Part shown: positions 18,253 to 30,518 of the stretch, piece after piece
Numbering within the stretch: the first letter of the stretch is position 1
Layout: each line of letters opens with the position of its first letter
NCBI RefSeq assembly: GCF_009739515.1
Contig: NZ_CP046535.1
Location: forward strand, 2,728,001-2,792,000
Direction of reading: 5' to 3'
Length of the DNA stretch: 64,000 bases
Source of the DNA: Sphingomonas profundi
GTDB lineage: Bacteria; Pseudomonadota; Alphaproteobacteria; Sphingomonadales; Sphingomonadaceae
Translations under genes and position numbers: made by a program
The notes under the pieces: generated by a model
What the model was told of the DNA's origin: nothing
Database searches by the model: none
What the model saw: the letters and a program-made list of their open reading frames with translations, nothing else

Positions 18253-18459
18253 ATGAAGATCAGCGCGCGCAACCAGATATCCGGCACGATCGCCGCCATC
18301 CATCCCGGCGCCGTCAACGGCACGGTGAAGGTGGATATCGGCGGCGGCGTGATCGTCACCGCCAGCATCACCGAGGAGGCGATCGCCGATCTCGCGCTGG
18401 TCGAGGGCGACGCCGTGACGGTGCTGATCAAGGCGAGCGACGTGCTGATCGGCAAGTAG
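18253..18459 (+). CDS. Molbindin-like TOBE-domain protein
   Basis: A 68-residue Mop-type protein made of one TOBE domain: MKISARNQISGTIAAIHPG, VKVDIGGGVIVTASIT, and LVEGDAVTVLIKASDVLIG. Free-standing molbindins bind molybdate or tungstate as hexamers and buffer it in the cytoplasm. The ATG at 18253 has AGGAG 7 bases upstream; an upstream in-frame start at 18223 adds residues unlike the family. No modABC or molybdenum-cofactor genes are nearby, so it stands alone. Confidence 0.9.
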   Translation: MKISARNQISGTIAAIHPGAVNGTVKVDIGGGVIVTASITEEAIADLALVEGDAVTVLIKASDVLIGK

Positions 18460-18464
18460 GCCCG

Positions 18465-18481
18465 CGCCCCGGCGCGGGGCG
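18465..18481 (+). terminator. Possible terminator after the molbindin gene
   Basis: A short stem cgcccc (18465-18470) and ggggcg (18476-18481) with a 5-base loop is followed by gctttcc. The stem is strong but the T run is short, so termination is probable rather than certain. Confidence 0.45.
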
Positions 18482-18569
18482 GCTTTCCATTCCTTGATGC
18501 CTCTGTATACGGTCAGATATCACGACTCGCCGGGCGGCAAAGGCTGCCGGCAACAGGGGGATATGATCG

Positions 18570-20975
18570 ATGCGGGCACCGTTCGGGGCGATGATGGCGC
18601 TCGTCTGCTGCATGCCGGGCGCGGCGCTGGCGGCCGCGCAGGTGCCGGACCAGGCGCCCGACTCGGCCGCCGCCACCCGCCCCACGCGCGCCGATGCCGA
18701 TGAGGATGCGGACGCGCTGCCGACGATCACCGTCACCGCCCGCCGCCGGGCGGAGGATGCGCAGGCCGTGCCGGGCTCGCTCTCGGTGGTGGGCGGCGCG
18801 CTGCTCGAACGCTCCTACACCGTCAACACGGCGCTGCTCAGCCAGCTGGTGCCGAGCCTGAACTACAGCTCCGCCAACCCGCGCAACACCGCCTTCACCA
18901 TCCGCGGCCTCGGCAGCAGCGTGGTGGCGGTGAGCCAGGCGAATGACGGGCTGGAGCCGGGCGTCGGCTTCTACATCGATCAGGTCTACCACGCCCGCCC
19001 AGCGACCGCCGCGTTCGACTTCACCGACATCGAGCAGATCGAGGTGCTGCGCGGGCCGCAGGGCACGCTGTTCGGCAAGAACACCACGGCCGGCGCGATC
19101 AACATCACCAGCCGCCTGCCCACCTTCGAGCCGGAGGCGCGCGAGGAACTTTCGGTCGGCGAGAGGAAGCTGGTGCAGGCCAAGGCGTCCGTCTCCGGCC
19201 CGCTGGTCGGCGACACCATCGCCTTCCGCCTCTCCGGCCTAGCCACCCGGCGCGATGGCATCATCCGCAACGTGCACACCGGCGAGGATCTGAACGGCAT
19301 CGGCAACCAGGCGGTGCGCGGGCAGTTGCTGTTCCGCCCGTCGGAGGCGTTCCAGCTGCGCCTGACCGCCGATTTCACCAACTTCCAGGCGGATTGCTGC
19401 GCGCAGGTGTATCTGCGCGTGGGCCAGAGCCTGCGCCCGGCCGCGCGGCAATATCCGGCGCTCGCCGCCGGCCAGCGCTACGCTCCGCCTAGCCTGAACG
19501 CCTATGACCGCCTGACCGACATAGACGTGCCGGTGGGCGTCGACACCAACGAGGGCGGCGTCTCCGCCATCGCCGACTGGAATCTGGGCGCCGCCACGCT
19601 CACCTCCGTCAGCGCGTGGCGCTTCTGGAACTGGGATGCGGCCAACGATCGCGACTATACCGGCCTGCCGATCCAGATCGAGCAGCACATCCCCTCCCGC
19701 CAGGATCAGTACAGCCAGGAACTGCGCCTCGCCTCGAACGGCGGCCGTGCGATCACCTACGTGGCCGGCCTCTATTTCTTCCGCCAGAAGATCGTCGGCC
19801 ATCCGATCAGCATCTACGGTCCGCTTGGCGCCTACTGGCTGATCGGGCCGACCACCGGCGCCAACGCCACGGCGGTGCCGGGCAACCTGCTGGACGGCTA
19901 CGGCACGAACGGGCGCACCAATTTCGAGACGAACAGCTATGCCGCCTTCGGCGAGGTGAACTGGCACGTCACCCCGCGCCTGACCGCGACGGGCGGCCTG
20001 CGCTACACCTACGAGCGCAAGCATGGCGAGTATGACACGTTCGTGTTCGGCGGCCTCGCCACCACCAACACCGCCCTCATCAACGCCAAGCTCTCTATCC
20101 TGCGGCCGCAGAGCTATGCGGCGAAGGACCGCGACGGCAGCCTCTCCGGCCGGGCGAACCTCAGCTACCAGCTCACCGACGGCATCCTCGGCTATGCGAG
20201 CTTTGCGCGCGGCTTCAAGTCGGGCGGCATCAACATGTCCGGCCTGCCGCTGAACGCGCAGAATCAGCCGACCCTCTCCACCGCCGTCGTCGATCCGGAG
20301 CGCAACACCACCTACGAGGTGGGCCTGAAGACGCGCCTGTTCGATCGCCGGCTGATCCTGAACCTCGCCGGCTTCTACACCGAGGTGCGGGATTTCCAGG
20401 CGACTATCGTCGACAGCACACAGACGGTGGCGTTGCGCGGCTATCTGTCGAACATCCCCAAGGTGACGGTGAAGGGTATCGAGGCAGATGCCACCGCGCT
20501 CGTCGCGCGCAACCTCACCGTGCGCGGCTCGCTCGCCTACGCGCACGGCGAGTATAGCGACTATCCGGCCGGCCCCTGCCCGCTGGAACGGCAGGGCACG
20601 GCGACGACGGCGTGCGACCTGACCGGCCAGCGCCTCTCCGGCCTGCCGCGCTGGGCCGGCACCGTGGGGCTGGACTATGCGCTGCCGGTGACGGCGCGCG
20701 GCGCGGTCGTGCTCCACAGCGACACCAGCGTGCGCAGCGGCTACTATGGCGATCCGTCGCTCTCCCGCTTCACCTTCATCAGGGGCTACAGCATCACCAA
20801 CGCAACGATCGGCTATCGATCGGACGATGGCTGGGAGGTCTCCGTCTTCGCCCGCAACCTGTTCGACAAGGACTATATCCAGAATCTGACGATCCAGGCC
20901 GGCAATTCCGGTCTGATTCTCGGCACGCCGAGCGAACCGAGGATCATCGGCGTGACCTTGCGCGCGTGGCAGTAG
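18570..20975 (+). CDS. TonB-dependent receptor
   Basis: An 801-residue outer-membrane receptor driven by TonB. A signal peptide ends near ALAAAQV (about residue 25). The TonB-box region is around LPTITVTARRR, and the plug domain (about 60-165) contains NTAFTIRGLG and VEVLRGPQGTLFGKNTTAG. The rest is a 22-strand barrel ending in the aromatic C-terminal strand GVTLRAWQ. The class is the large sphingomonad receptor group that takes up plant, aromatic or siderophore compounds; the substrate is not evident. GGGGG lies upstream of the ATG. The downstream gene is convergent. Confidence 0.93.
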   Translation: MRAPFGAMMALVCCMPGAALAAAQVPDQAPDSAAATRPTRADADEDADALPTITVTARRRAEDAQAVPGSLSVVGGALLERSYTVNTALLSQLVPSLNYSSANPRNTAFTIRGLGSSVVAVSQANDGLEPGVGFYIDQVYHARPATAAFDFTDIEQIEVLRGPQGTLFGKNTTAGAINITSRLPTFEPEAREELSVGERKLVQAKASVSGPLVGDTIAFRLSGLATRRDGIIRNVHTGEDLNGIGNQAVRGQLLFRPSEAFQLRLTADFTNFQADCCAQVYLRVGQSLRPAARQYPALAAGQRYAPPSLNAYDRLTDIDVPVGVDTNEGGVSAIADWNLGAATLTSVSAWRFWNWDAANDRDYTGLPIQIEQHIPSRQDQYSQELRLASNGGRAITYVAGLYFFRQKIVGHPISIYGPLGAYWLIGPTTGANATAVPGNLLDGYGTNGRTNFETNSYAAFGEVNWHVTPRLTATGGLRYTYERKHGEYDTFVFGGLATTNTALINAKLSILRPQSYAAKDRDGSLSGRANLSYQLTDGILGYASFARGFKSGGINMSGLPLNAQNQPTLSTAVVDPERNTTYEVGLKTRLFDRRLILNLAGFYTEVRDFQATIVDSTQTVALRGYLSNIPKVTVKGIEADATALVARNLTVRGSLAYAHGEYSDYPAGPCPLERQGTATTACDLTGQRLSGLPRWAGTVGLDYALPVTARGAVVLHSDTSVRSGYYGDPSLSRFTFIRGYSITNATIGYRSDDGWEVSVFARNLFDKDYIQNLTIQAGNSGLILGTPSEPRIIGVTLRAWQ

Positions 20976-21020
20976 GCACGAGGGCGGGAGCGGCGAACGA
21001 CCCGCGACCCGCCTGACGGC

Positions 21021-23898
<2,878 letters not shown>

Positions 23899-23908
23899 GC
23901 CGCCGGGA

Positions 23909-25354
23909 TCACGCCGCCTCTTTCCGCCGGCGCAGGAAGTCGAAGAACTCCACGCCCTCGCGCAGGCGGCGCTTCATCATGTCGAAGTCGCGCACCATCT
24001 CGCCCACGATCGCGCCGATCTTGCGCGGGCGGAAGTAGAAGCGCTTGTAGAACTCCTCCACCTTGTCGAAGATCACCTTCGCCGGCAGGTGCGGATAGCT
24101 GAGCTGGGCGATCTGGTTGCCGCCGTCGGTCAGCAGGTGGTCGGTGCCGTCGAACCAGTCATTCTCCACCGCCTGCTTGAACAGGAAGGTGCCGGGATAG
24201 GGCGCCGCCAGGCTCACCTGAATGGTGTGCGGGTTGATCTCCTTGGCGTACTCGATCGTCTCCTCGATCGTCTCCAGCGTCTCGCCGGGCAAGCCCAGGA
24301 TGAAGGTGCCGTGGATGACGATGCCGAGCGCGTGGCAATCCTTGGTAAACTGCCTCGCGACGTCCACGCGCAGGCCCTTCTTGATGTTGTGCAGGATCTT
24401 CTGGTTGCCGCTCTCATAGCCGACGAGCAGCAGCCGCAGGCCGTTCTCGCGCAGCACCTTCAGCGTGGCGTGCGGCACGTTGGCCTTGGCGTTGCAGCTC
24501 CACGAGACGCCGAAGCCCGGCCGGCCGAAGCCCAGCGCCCCAAGGGCGCGCGCAAGCTCCTCCACCCGCGGGCCGTTGTCGGTCAGCGTGTCGTCGTCGA
24601 AGAAGATCTCCTTCACCTGCGGCATCTCGGCGAGGACGTACTTCACCTCCTCGATCACGTGGCCGATCGATCGGGTGCGGTAGTTGTGGCCGCCCACCGT
24701 CTGCGGCCAAAGGCAGAAGGTGCAGCGGCTCTTGCAGCCGCGCCCGGTGTAGAAGCTCACGTAGGGATGCTTCAGATAGCCGCCGAAATATTTCTCGATC
24801 GTCAGGTCGCGCTTGTAGATCGGGCTGACGAACGGCAGCGAATCCATGTCCTCGATCACGGCGCGGTCGCGATTGTGGACGATCGCGCCGTCGGCGTCGC
24901 GCCAGCTGATGCCCTGCACCTCGGCCAGCGGCATGCCGTCCGCCACGTCCTTGATCGTGAAGTCGAACTCGTTGCGCGCGACGAAGTCGATCGCGGCCGA
25001 TGCTTCCAGCGCCTTCTGCGATTCCACCGCCACCTTGGCGCCGATCATGCCGATCATCAGCCGGGGGTTGCGCGCTTTCAGCAGCTCGGCGGTCCGCACG
25101 TCCTGCCCGAAGGAGGGGGTGGAGGTGTGCAGGATCACGAGGTCGCGATCGTCCGCCTCATGCTTGATGTCGTCCCACGAGAGATCGTGGGCGGGCGCGT
25201 CGATCAGCTTCGATCCCTCGACCAGCGCGGCCGGCTGCGCCAGCCAGGTGGGATACCAGAAGGACTTCACCTCCCGCTTCATCTGGTAGCGGGCGCCGGC
25301 GCCGCCGTCATAGCCGTCGAAGGAGGGCGCCTGCAGGAAAAGGGTACGCATCAT
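23909..25354 (-). CDS. hpnJ: Radical SAM protein HpnJ (hopanoid cyclitol ether formation)
   Basis: A 481-residue B12-binding-type radical SAM protein. A Rossmann-like N-terminal domain (about 1-160) precedes the [4Fe-4S] motif GCKSRCTFC, with C207, C211 and C214. The TIM-barrel core contains EIFFDDDTLTDN and GTFILGLPGETLETIEET. Work in Burkholderia assigns HpnJ to conversion of the glucosamine head group of hopanoids to the cyclitol ether. It overlaps hpnI by 4 bases, so the head-group genes form one translationally coupled unit. Confidence 0.95.
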   Translation of the reverse strand: MMRTLFLQAPSFDGYDGGAGARYQMKREVKSFWYPTWLAQPAALVEGSKLIDAPAHDLSWDDIKHEADDRDLVILHTSTPSFGQDVRTAELLKARNPRLMIGMIGAKVAVESQKALEASAAIDFVARNEFDFTIKDVADGMPLAEVQGISWRDADGAIVHNRDRAVIEDMDSLPFVSPIYKRDLTIEKYFGGYLKHPYVSFYTGRGCKSRCTFCLWPQTVGGHNYRTRSIGHVIEEVKYVLAEMPQVKEIFFDDDTLTDNGPRVEELARALGALGFGRPGFGVSWSCNAKANVPHATLKVLRENGLRLLLVGYESGNQKILHNIKKGLRVDVARQFTKDCHALGIVIHGTFILGLPGETLETIEETIEYAKEINPHTIQVSLAAPYPGTFLFKQAVENDWFDGTDHLLTDGGNQIAQLSYPHLPAKVIFDKVEEFYKRFYFRPRKIGAIVGEMVRDFDMMKRRLREGVEFFDFLRRRKEAA

Positions 25355-26523
25355 CGCGGAATCTCCGGATCGGCCGAGATGCGGCCGTTCGGCATCATTC
25401 TAAGCCGGTCGCCGCGCCAATCAATCGAGCGCGCGAAGAAGCTGGCGATGAAAATCGCCAGGCCGAAGGCATCGCGCAGCGGCAGCAGCAGCGGCGTGGC
25501 GGTGGCCGCCCCGGCCGCGCGGTCCACCGCCATCACCACGGCGATGCGGGCGACGAGCGCCGCCAGGACGGTCGCCAGAGCCGCCGGACCGGGCGCCAGC
25601 GCCGCGCCCAGCATCGCGAGCGGCAGCGGGAAGCCGATCAGCGATCCGGCGTAGCCCGCCGGCGCCAGCCCGCGCACGGTGGCCGCCCAGCGCAGTTCGT
25701 GCCGCCACAGCTCACCCGCCGTGCGCTCGGCAGACGCGTGGGTGACGAGCATGGGGGGAACCGCCACCGTCAACCCCTGCGCCCGCACCGCCGCGCCGAT
25801 CGCATGGTCGTCGGCCAGCACGTCGGCGAAGCGGGCGAAGCCGCCGATGCGGTCCAGCGTCTCGCGGCGCAGGGCGATCGTCGATCCCATGCAGGGCCGC
25901 GCCAGCCCCGCCACGATGCCGAACAGCGCGCCGGGCAGGAACTGGTAGCTGAGCCCGGCGGCCCCCAGCCGGGACCAGAAGCCGGCATCCCCGCGCCCGC
26001 GATAGAGGCACGTCACCGCCCCCACCCCCGGCGCGGCCAGCGCGGCGCAGACCCGCGGCAGGTAATCGGCGCCGGCGACGATATCGCTGTCGCTGAGGAT
26101 CAGGATCGGATACGCCGCCCGTGGCATCATGTTGACGAGGTTCGCCACCTTGCCGTTCGCGCCGTGGCGCGCGGGCGAGACGACGAGGTCGATCGCGGCG
26201 CCCGGCATCGCGCGCCGCACCTGCGCCACCGCGGCGACGGCGGGATCGTCCGCCCGCGCGACGCCGCAGAGCATCTGCGCCGCCCCACCCCCGAGAAAGC
26301 TCGCGAGATTTTCGGCCAGGCGCGGCTCGGCGCCGTGCAGCGGCTTCAGCAGCGTCACGGGCTCGGCCGGCGCGATCGCGGGCGCAGTGGGCCGGAAGAA
26401 GCGGCGGACCAGGATGGCGCAGGCCAGCATGTAGAGGCTGCCGATCCCCGCCAGCGCCAGCAGCACGCCGCCGAGCATCGAAGCGCCGAGCACCGAACCG
26501 ATCCTGTCGAGCATCGCCGCCAT
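25351..26523 (-). CDS. hpnI: Hopanoid glycosyltransferase HpnI
   Basis: A 390-residue membrane-anchored family 2 glycosyltransferase, similar in layout to ceramide glucosyltransferase. An N-terminal helix (about 15-40) anchors it. The GT-A domain has LILSDSDIVAGADYLP as the metal-binding DxD-like site near 141-156 and DVLADDHAIGAAVRAQG near 238-254. The C-terminal hydrophobic region ends the protein. HpnI transfers N-acetylglucosamine to bacteriohopanetetrol. First gene of the minus-strand hpnI-J-K-L unit, facing hpnA across a shared promoter region. Confidence 0.93.
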   Translation of the reverse strand: MAAMLDRIGSVLGASMLGGVLLALAGIGSLYMLACAILVRRFFRPTAPAIAPAEPVTLLKPLHGAEPRLAENLASFLGGGAAQMLCGVARADDPAVAAVAQVRRAMPGAAIDLVVSPARHGANGKVANLVNMMPRAAYPILILSDSDIVAGADYLPRVCAALAAPGVGAVTCLYRGRGDAGFWSRLGAAGLSYQFLPGALFGIVAGLARPCMGSTIALRRETLDRIGGFARFADVLADDHAIGAAVRAQGLTVAVPPMLVTHASAERTAGELWRHELRWAATVRGLAPAGYAGSLIGFPLPLAMLGAALAPGPAALATVLAALVARIAVVMAVDRAAGAATATPLLLPLRDAFGLAIFIASFFARSIDWRGDRLRMMPNGRISADPEIPR

Positions 26524-26720
26524 GGCCGGAGCCTTAGAGCGGTTTGGAGGCAGGTGGAATCACCTGCCGGCTCGGAAACCGCGACAAACGAGGAATCCGG
26601 CGCGGTGATCCGGTGCGATCGGATCGTGAACCGCCCTGCCGGCGGCGGGCCGCGAAAGCAGCGGCTTTCCCGATCGCGCGCCACCGTATAGGGCGCCCGT
26701 AAGGTCGAGCGCGGGGCACG
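26524..26720. promoter_or_regulatory. Divergent promoter region between hpnI and hpnA
   Basis: This 197-bp gap must drive both halves of the hopanoid locus. Its hpnI side is taken up by a nested palindrome (26539-26582, listed separately). The remainder contains several gatccg/cggatc-like repeats around 26605-26630 but no operator that I recognise. Confidence 0.45.
26539..26582. repeat. Nested palindromic intergenic element
   Basis: The outer arms gcggttt (26539-26545) and aaaccgc (26576-26582) enclose a perfect inner hairpin, gcaggtg-gaat-cacctgc (26550-26567). It starts with tagagcgg, as do interspersed repeats widespread in sphingomonads and other alphaproteobacteria. The last bases of the window (ttagagcgcc, from 63991) look like the beginning of a related copy. 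Confidence 0.6.
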
Positions 26721-27722
26721 ATGGAGCGGCAGGCGGATCTTGTGCTGGTCACGGGCGTGTCGGGCTTCGTCGGCTCGGCCGTGGCGCGCGCCCTCGCCGC
26801 CGGGGGCTGGCGCGTGCGCGGTATGGTCCGCGCCTCCAGCCCGCGCGGCAACCTGGCCGATTTCCCCGGCGAGCTGGCCGAGGGCGACCTGCGCGACGAG
26901 GCGGCCGTCGACCGCGCGATGCAGGGCGCGCGGCACCTGTTCCACGTCGCCGCCGACTATCGCCTGTGGGCGCCCGATCCGGAGGAGATCGTCGCCAACA
27001 ACGTGGCGACGACGCGCATCGCCATGGCGGCGGCGCTGCGCGCCGGCGTGGAGCGCGTCGTCTATACCAGCAGCGTCGCCACGATCCTGCCCGATCCCGC
27101 AAGGCCCGCCGACGAGACCCGCGCCGGCGACGAGGATCAGGTGGTCGGCGCGTACAAGCGCAGCAAGGTTGCCGCCGAGCGGTTGGTGGAGCGGATGGTG
27201 CGGCAGGACGGGCTGCCGGCCGTGATCGTCAACCCCTCCACCCCGATCGGCCCGCGCGACATCCGGCCGACGCCCACCGGCCGCATCGTGATAGAGGCGG
27301 CGAGCGGGCGCATGCCGGCCTTCGTCGACGGCGGCCTCAACCTCGTCCATGTCGACGATGTCGCGCGCGGCCACCTGCTGGCGCTGGCGCGGGGCCGCAT
27401 CGGCGATCGCTACATCCTGGGCGGGCAGGATGCGAGCCTGGCGACGATGCTGGCGGCGGTGGCGCGGATCGTCGGCCGGCGCGCGCCCACCGTGCGACTG
27501 CCGCGCGCGCCGCTCTACCCGCTCGCCTGGGCGAACGAGCGCATCGCCCGCGTCACCGGGCGGGAGCCGTTCCTGACGCTCGACGGCCTGCGCATGGCGC
27601 GGCACGCGATGTTCTACAGCTCGGCCAAGGCGGAGCGCGATCTCGGCTATGCGGCGCGACCCTATGGGGACGCGCTGGCCGAGGCGATCGGGTGGTTCGC
27701 GGCGCGGGGCATGCTGCGGTGA
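26721..27722 (+). CDS. hpnA: Hopanoid-associated sugar epimerase HpnA
   Basis: A 333-residue extended short-chain dehydrogenase of the NAD-dependent epimerase/dehydratase family. The NAD motif is VTGVSGFVGS near residues 9-18, and the catalytic Tyr-Lys pair is in GAYKRSKVAAE near 144-154. Its exact reaction is not proven; deletion studies elsewhere link it to side-chain maturation. It opens the plus-strand operon and overlaps hpnB by 3-4 bases. Confidence 0.93.
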   Translation: MERQADLVLVTGVSGFVGSAVARALAAGGWRVRGMVRASSPRGNLADFPGELAEGDLRDEAAVDRAMQGARHLFHVAADYRLWAPDPEEIVANNVATTRIAMAAALRAGVERVVYTSSVATILPDPARPADETRAGDEDQVVGAYKRSKVAAERLVERMVRQDGLPAVIVNPSTPIGPRDIRPTPTGRIVIEAASGRMPAFVDGGLNLVHVDDVARGHLLALARGRIGDRYILGGQDASLATMLAAVARIVGRRAPTVRLPRAPLYPLAWANERIARVTGREPFLTLDGLRMARHAMFYSSAKAERDLGYAARPYGDALAEAIGWFAARGMLR

Positions 27723-28846
27723 TCGGCCTGCTGCTCGCCGCATTGCCGCTGGCCATCTGGCTCTGCCTGCTGGCCGGCCACGGCGGCTTCTGGCTGGCGC
27801 GGGAGCGGGACACGACCGTGCCGCCGGCGCCGGCCGCGTGGCCGGACGTCGTCGCCGTGGTGCCGGCGCGCGACGAGGCGGCGGTGATCGGCGAGACGAT
27901 CGCCAGCCTTGCCGCGCAGGATTATCCCGGCCGCTTCCGCATCGTGCTGGTGGACGACGGCAGCGGCGACGGCACCGCCGCCATCGCCCGCGCCGCCGCG
28001 GGGGCGGAGCGGCTGGAGATCCTCCGCGGCGCGCCGCTGCCGGCCGAATGGACGGGCAAGCTGTGGGCGGTGCACCAGGGCATCGCCGCCGCCGGATCGC
28101 CGCGCTACCTGTGGCTCACCGATGCCGATATCGCCCACGCGCCCGATACGCTGCGCACGCTGGTCGCTCGCGCGGAGGCGGGCGGGCTGGCGCTGGTCTC
28201 GCTGATGGCGCGGCTGCGCTGCGTCAGCCTGGCCGAGCGGGCGCTGGTGCCGGCCTTCGTCTTCTTCTTCCAGATGCTCTATCCGTTCGCGCGGGTGAAC
28301 CGGCCGGGCGGGGTCGCCGCGGCGGCGGGCGGCTGCATGCTGGCGCGGGCGGACGCGCTGGCGCGGGCCGGCGGCATCGGCGCGGTCCGCTCCGCCCTGA
28401 TCGACGATTGCGCGGTGGGTGCGATGATGAAGCGGCAGGGGCCGATCTGGTTGGGCCTCACCGATCGGTCGCGCAGCATCCGCCCCTATGACGACGCCGG
28501 CGCGGTGGCGGCGATGATCTCGCGCTCCGCCTACGCCCAGCTGCGCTACTCGCCGCTGCTGCTGGCCGGCACGATCGCCGGGCTGGCGCTCGTCTATCTC
28601 GCGCCGCCGCTGCTCGCCCTGTTCGGCCATGGCGCGGCGCGGCTGTGCGGGGCGGTGGCGTGGGCGCTGCTGGCGCTGGCCTTCCAGCCGATGCTGCGCT
28701 TCTACCGCCGGTCGCCGTTGTGGGGCGTGGCACTGCCGGCGATCGCCGCCTTCTACGCCGGCTGCACCGTGCGCGCGGCGTGGCAGCATGTGCGCGGCCG
28801 CGGCGGCATGTGGAAGGGCCGCGCGCAGGCGGCGGTGGGCCGCTGA
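27719..28846 (+). CDS. hpnB: Hopanoid-associated glycosyltransferase HpnB
   Basis: A 375-residue family 2 glycosyltransferase. An N-terminal membrane helix (about 3-22) is followed by the GT-A domain with VVAVVPARDEAAVIGETI, VLVDDGSGDGT near 76-86 and the DADI metal site near 137. Three C-terminal membrane spans follow. The start is GTG at 27719, overlapping the hpnA stop (GTGA). The biochemical role in hopanoid synthesis is unassigned; it probably acts at the inner membrane. Confidence 0.92.
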   Translation: MIGLLLAALPLAIWLCLLAGHGGFWLARERDTTVPPAPAAWPDVVAVVPARDEAAVIGETIASLAAQDYPGRFRIVLVDDGSGDGTAAIARAAAGAERLEILRGAPLPAEWTGKLWAVHQGIAAAGSPRYLWLTDADIAHAPDTLRTLVARAEAGGLALVSLMARLRCVSLAERALVPAFVFFFQMLYPFARVNRPGGVAAAAGGCMLARADALARAGGIGAVRSALIDDCAVGAMMKRQGPIWLGLTDRSRSIRPYDDAGAVAAMISRSAYAQLRYSPLLLAGTIAGLALVYLAPPLLALFGHGAARLCGAVAWALLALAFQPMLRFYRRSPLWGVALPAIAAFYAGCTVRAAWQHVRGRGGMWKGRAQAAVGR

Positions 28847-29682
28847 TGGCGAGCGCCGCCGATCTCGGCTCCGGCAAGGGCCATCGCGACGAGAATTTTC
28901 CCGTCGCCAGCGTGCTGCTGAAGCCCGCCTGCCGCGCGCCGATCATGGCGTTCTACCGCTTCGCCCGCGCCGCCGACGACATCGCCGACCACCCCACCGC
29001 CAGCGCCGACGACAAGCTGCGCCACCTGGCCGCGATGCGCGCCGGGCTGGCCGGGTCGGGCGAGGGCGCGGCGGCGGCGCTCGCCCGGACGATGGCGGAA
29101 CGCGGCCTCGATCCCGCCCACGCCAACGATCTGCTCGACGCGTTCGAACGCGACGTCACCGTCCGCCGCTATGCCGACTGGGAAGGCCTGATCGGCTATT
29201 GCCGCCTGTCCGCCATGCCCGTCGGCCGCTTCGTGCTGGACGTGCACGGCGAGGACCGGCGGACGTGGCCCGCCTCCGACGCGCTCTGCGCCGCCCTCCA
29301 GATCGTCAACCACCTCCAGGATTGCGGGGCGGACTATCGCGCGCTCGATCGCGTCTACATCCCTGCCGACTCGCTGGCGGCGCACGGCGCCCGCGTCGAG
29401 GATCTCGCCGCACCCGCCGCCGGCGCGCCGCTGCGCGCCACGATCGCGGCGCTCGCCCGGCGCACGCTGGGGCTGCTGGCCGAGAGTGCCGGCTTCGCCG
29501 CGATGATCCGCGACCGGCGCCTCTCCGCCGAGGTGGCGATCATCCACCGCCTGGCCGAGAGCCTCGCCAAGCGCCTGATGGCGCGCGATCCGCTGAGCCA
29601 GCGCGTCCACCACGGCAAGGCGGAGGCGGCCCTGCTCGCCGCCGGCGCGGCCGCCGCCAACCTGTTCGCGAGGCGCCGATGA
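28846..29682 (+). CDS. hpnC: Hydroxysqualene synthase HpnC
   Basis: A 278-residue trans-isoprenyl diphosphate synthase-like enzyme. The first aspartate-rich motif is ARAADDIADHPT near residues 42-53 and the second LQDCGADY near 158-165. HpnC converts presqualene diphosphate into hydroxysqualene, the middle of the three-enzyme route from farnesyl diphosphate to squalene. The ATG overlaps the hpnB stop (TGATG). Confidence 0.95.
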   Translation: MASAADLGSGKGHRDENFPVASVLLKPACRAPIMAFYRFARAADDIADHPTASADDKLRHLAAMRAGLAGSGEGAAAALARTMAERGLDPAHANDLLDAFERDVTVRRYADWEGLIGYCRLSAMPVGRFVLDVHGEDRRTWPASDALCAALQIVNHLQDCGADYRALDRVYIPADSLAAHGARVEDLAAPAAGAPLRATIAALARRTLGLLAESAGFAAMIRDRRLSAEVAIIHRLAESLAKRLMARDPLSQRVHHGKAEAALLAAGAAAANLFARRR

Positions 29683-30518
29683 ACCCCAAGGCGACTCCCG
29701 GCGCATTGCAGGCCCAGGTGGCCGGCAGTTCCTTCTACGCCGGCATGCGCGTGCTGCCGAAGGCGGAGCGCGAGGCGATGTACGCGATCTACGCCTTCTG
29801 CCGCGCGGTGGACGACATCGCCGACGACCAGGTCGGCGACCGCGCCTCCCGCGCCGCCGCGCTGGAGATCTGGCGCGACGACATCGATTCGCTCTACGCC
29901 GGCGGCCCGCCCGGCCAGGCCGCGCTGGTGGCGCAGGCGGTGTCCCGCTTCGAACTGGCCCGCGCCGATTTCCACGCGGTGATCGACGGCATGGCGATGG
30001 ACGTCGTCGGCGACATACGCTGGCCGCCGGCCGCCACGCTCGATCTCTACTGCGATCGCGTGGCGTCGGCCGTGGGGCGCCTCTCGGTGCGGGTGTTCGG
30101 CATGGAGGAGGCGCCCGGCCTCGCTCTCGCTCATCATCTCGGCCGCGCGCTGCAGCTCACCAACATCCTGCGCGACATAGACGAGGATGCCGCGATCGGC
30201 CGCGTCTATCTGCCGTGGGAGCCGATCGTCGCCGCCGGCATCGCCATCACCGTGCCGCTGGAGGTGATCGCCGATCCGCGCATAGACGATGTCGCCCGCA
30301 CCGTCGCCCGGCAGGCGCAGGCGCATTATGCCGAGGCGCAGGCGATCCTGGCGACGCGCCCACGCGGCCACCTGATCGCGCCGCGACTGATGGCCGCCGC
30401 CTACGCCAAGGTGCTCGCCCGCATGTCGGCGGAGGGGTGGCGGGCGCCGCGACGGCGGGTGCGCGTCTCCAAGCTGGCGCTGCTGTGGACGGTGCTGCGG
30501 CTGAGCCTGACGCGTTGA
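29679..30518 (+). CDS. hpnD: Presqualene diphosphate synthase HpnD
   Basis: A 279-residue squalene/phytoene synthase-family enzyme that joins two farnesyl diphosphates into presqualene diphosphate. The aspartate motifs are FCRAVDDIADDQ near 42-53 and LTNILRDIDEDAAIGRVYLP near 158-177, the latter being the strongest signature. It starts with ATG in a 4-base overlap with hpnC and passes directly into hpnE. Confidence 0.96.
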   Translation: MNPKATPGALQAQVAGSSFYAGMRVLPKAEREAMYAIYAFCRAVDDIADDQVGDRASRAAALEIWRDDIDSLYAGGPPGQAALVAQAVSRFELARADFHAVIDGMAMDVVGDIRWPPAATLDLYCDRVASAVGRLSVRVFGMEEAPGLALAHHLGRALQLTNILRDIDEDAAIGRVYLPWEPIVAAGIAITVPLEVIADPRIDDVARTVARQAQAHYAEAQAILATRPRGHLIAPRLMAAAYAKVLARMSAEGWRAPRRRVRVSKLALLWTVLRLSLTR

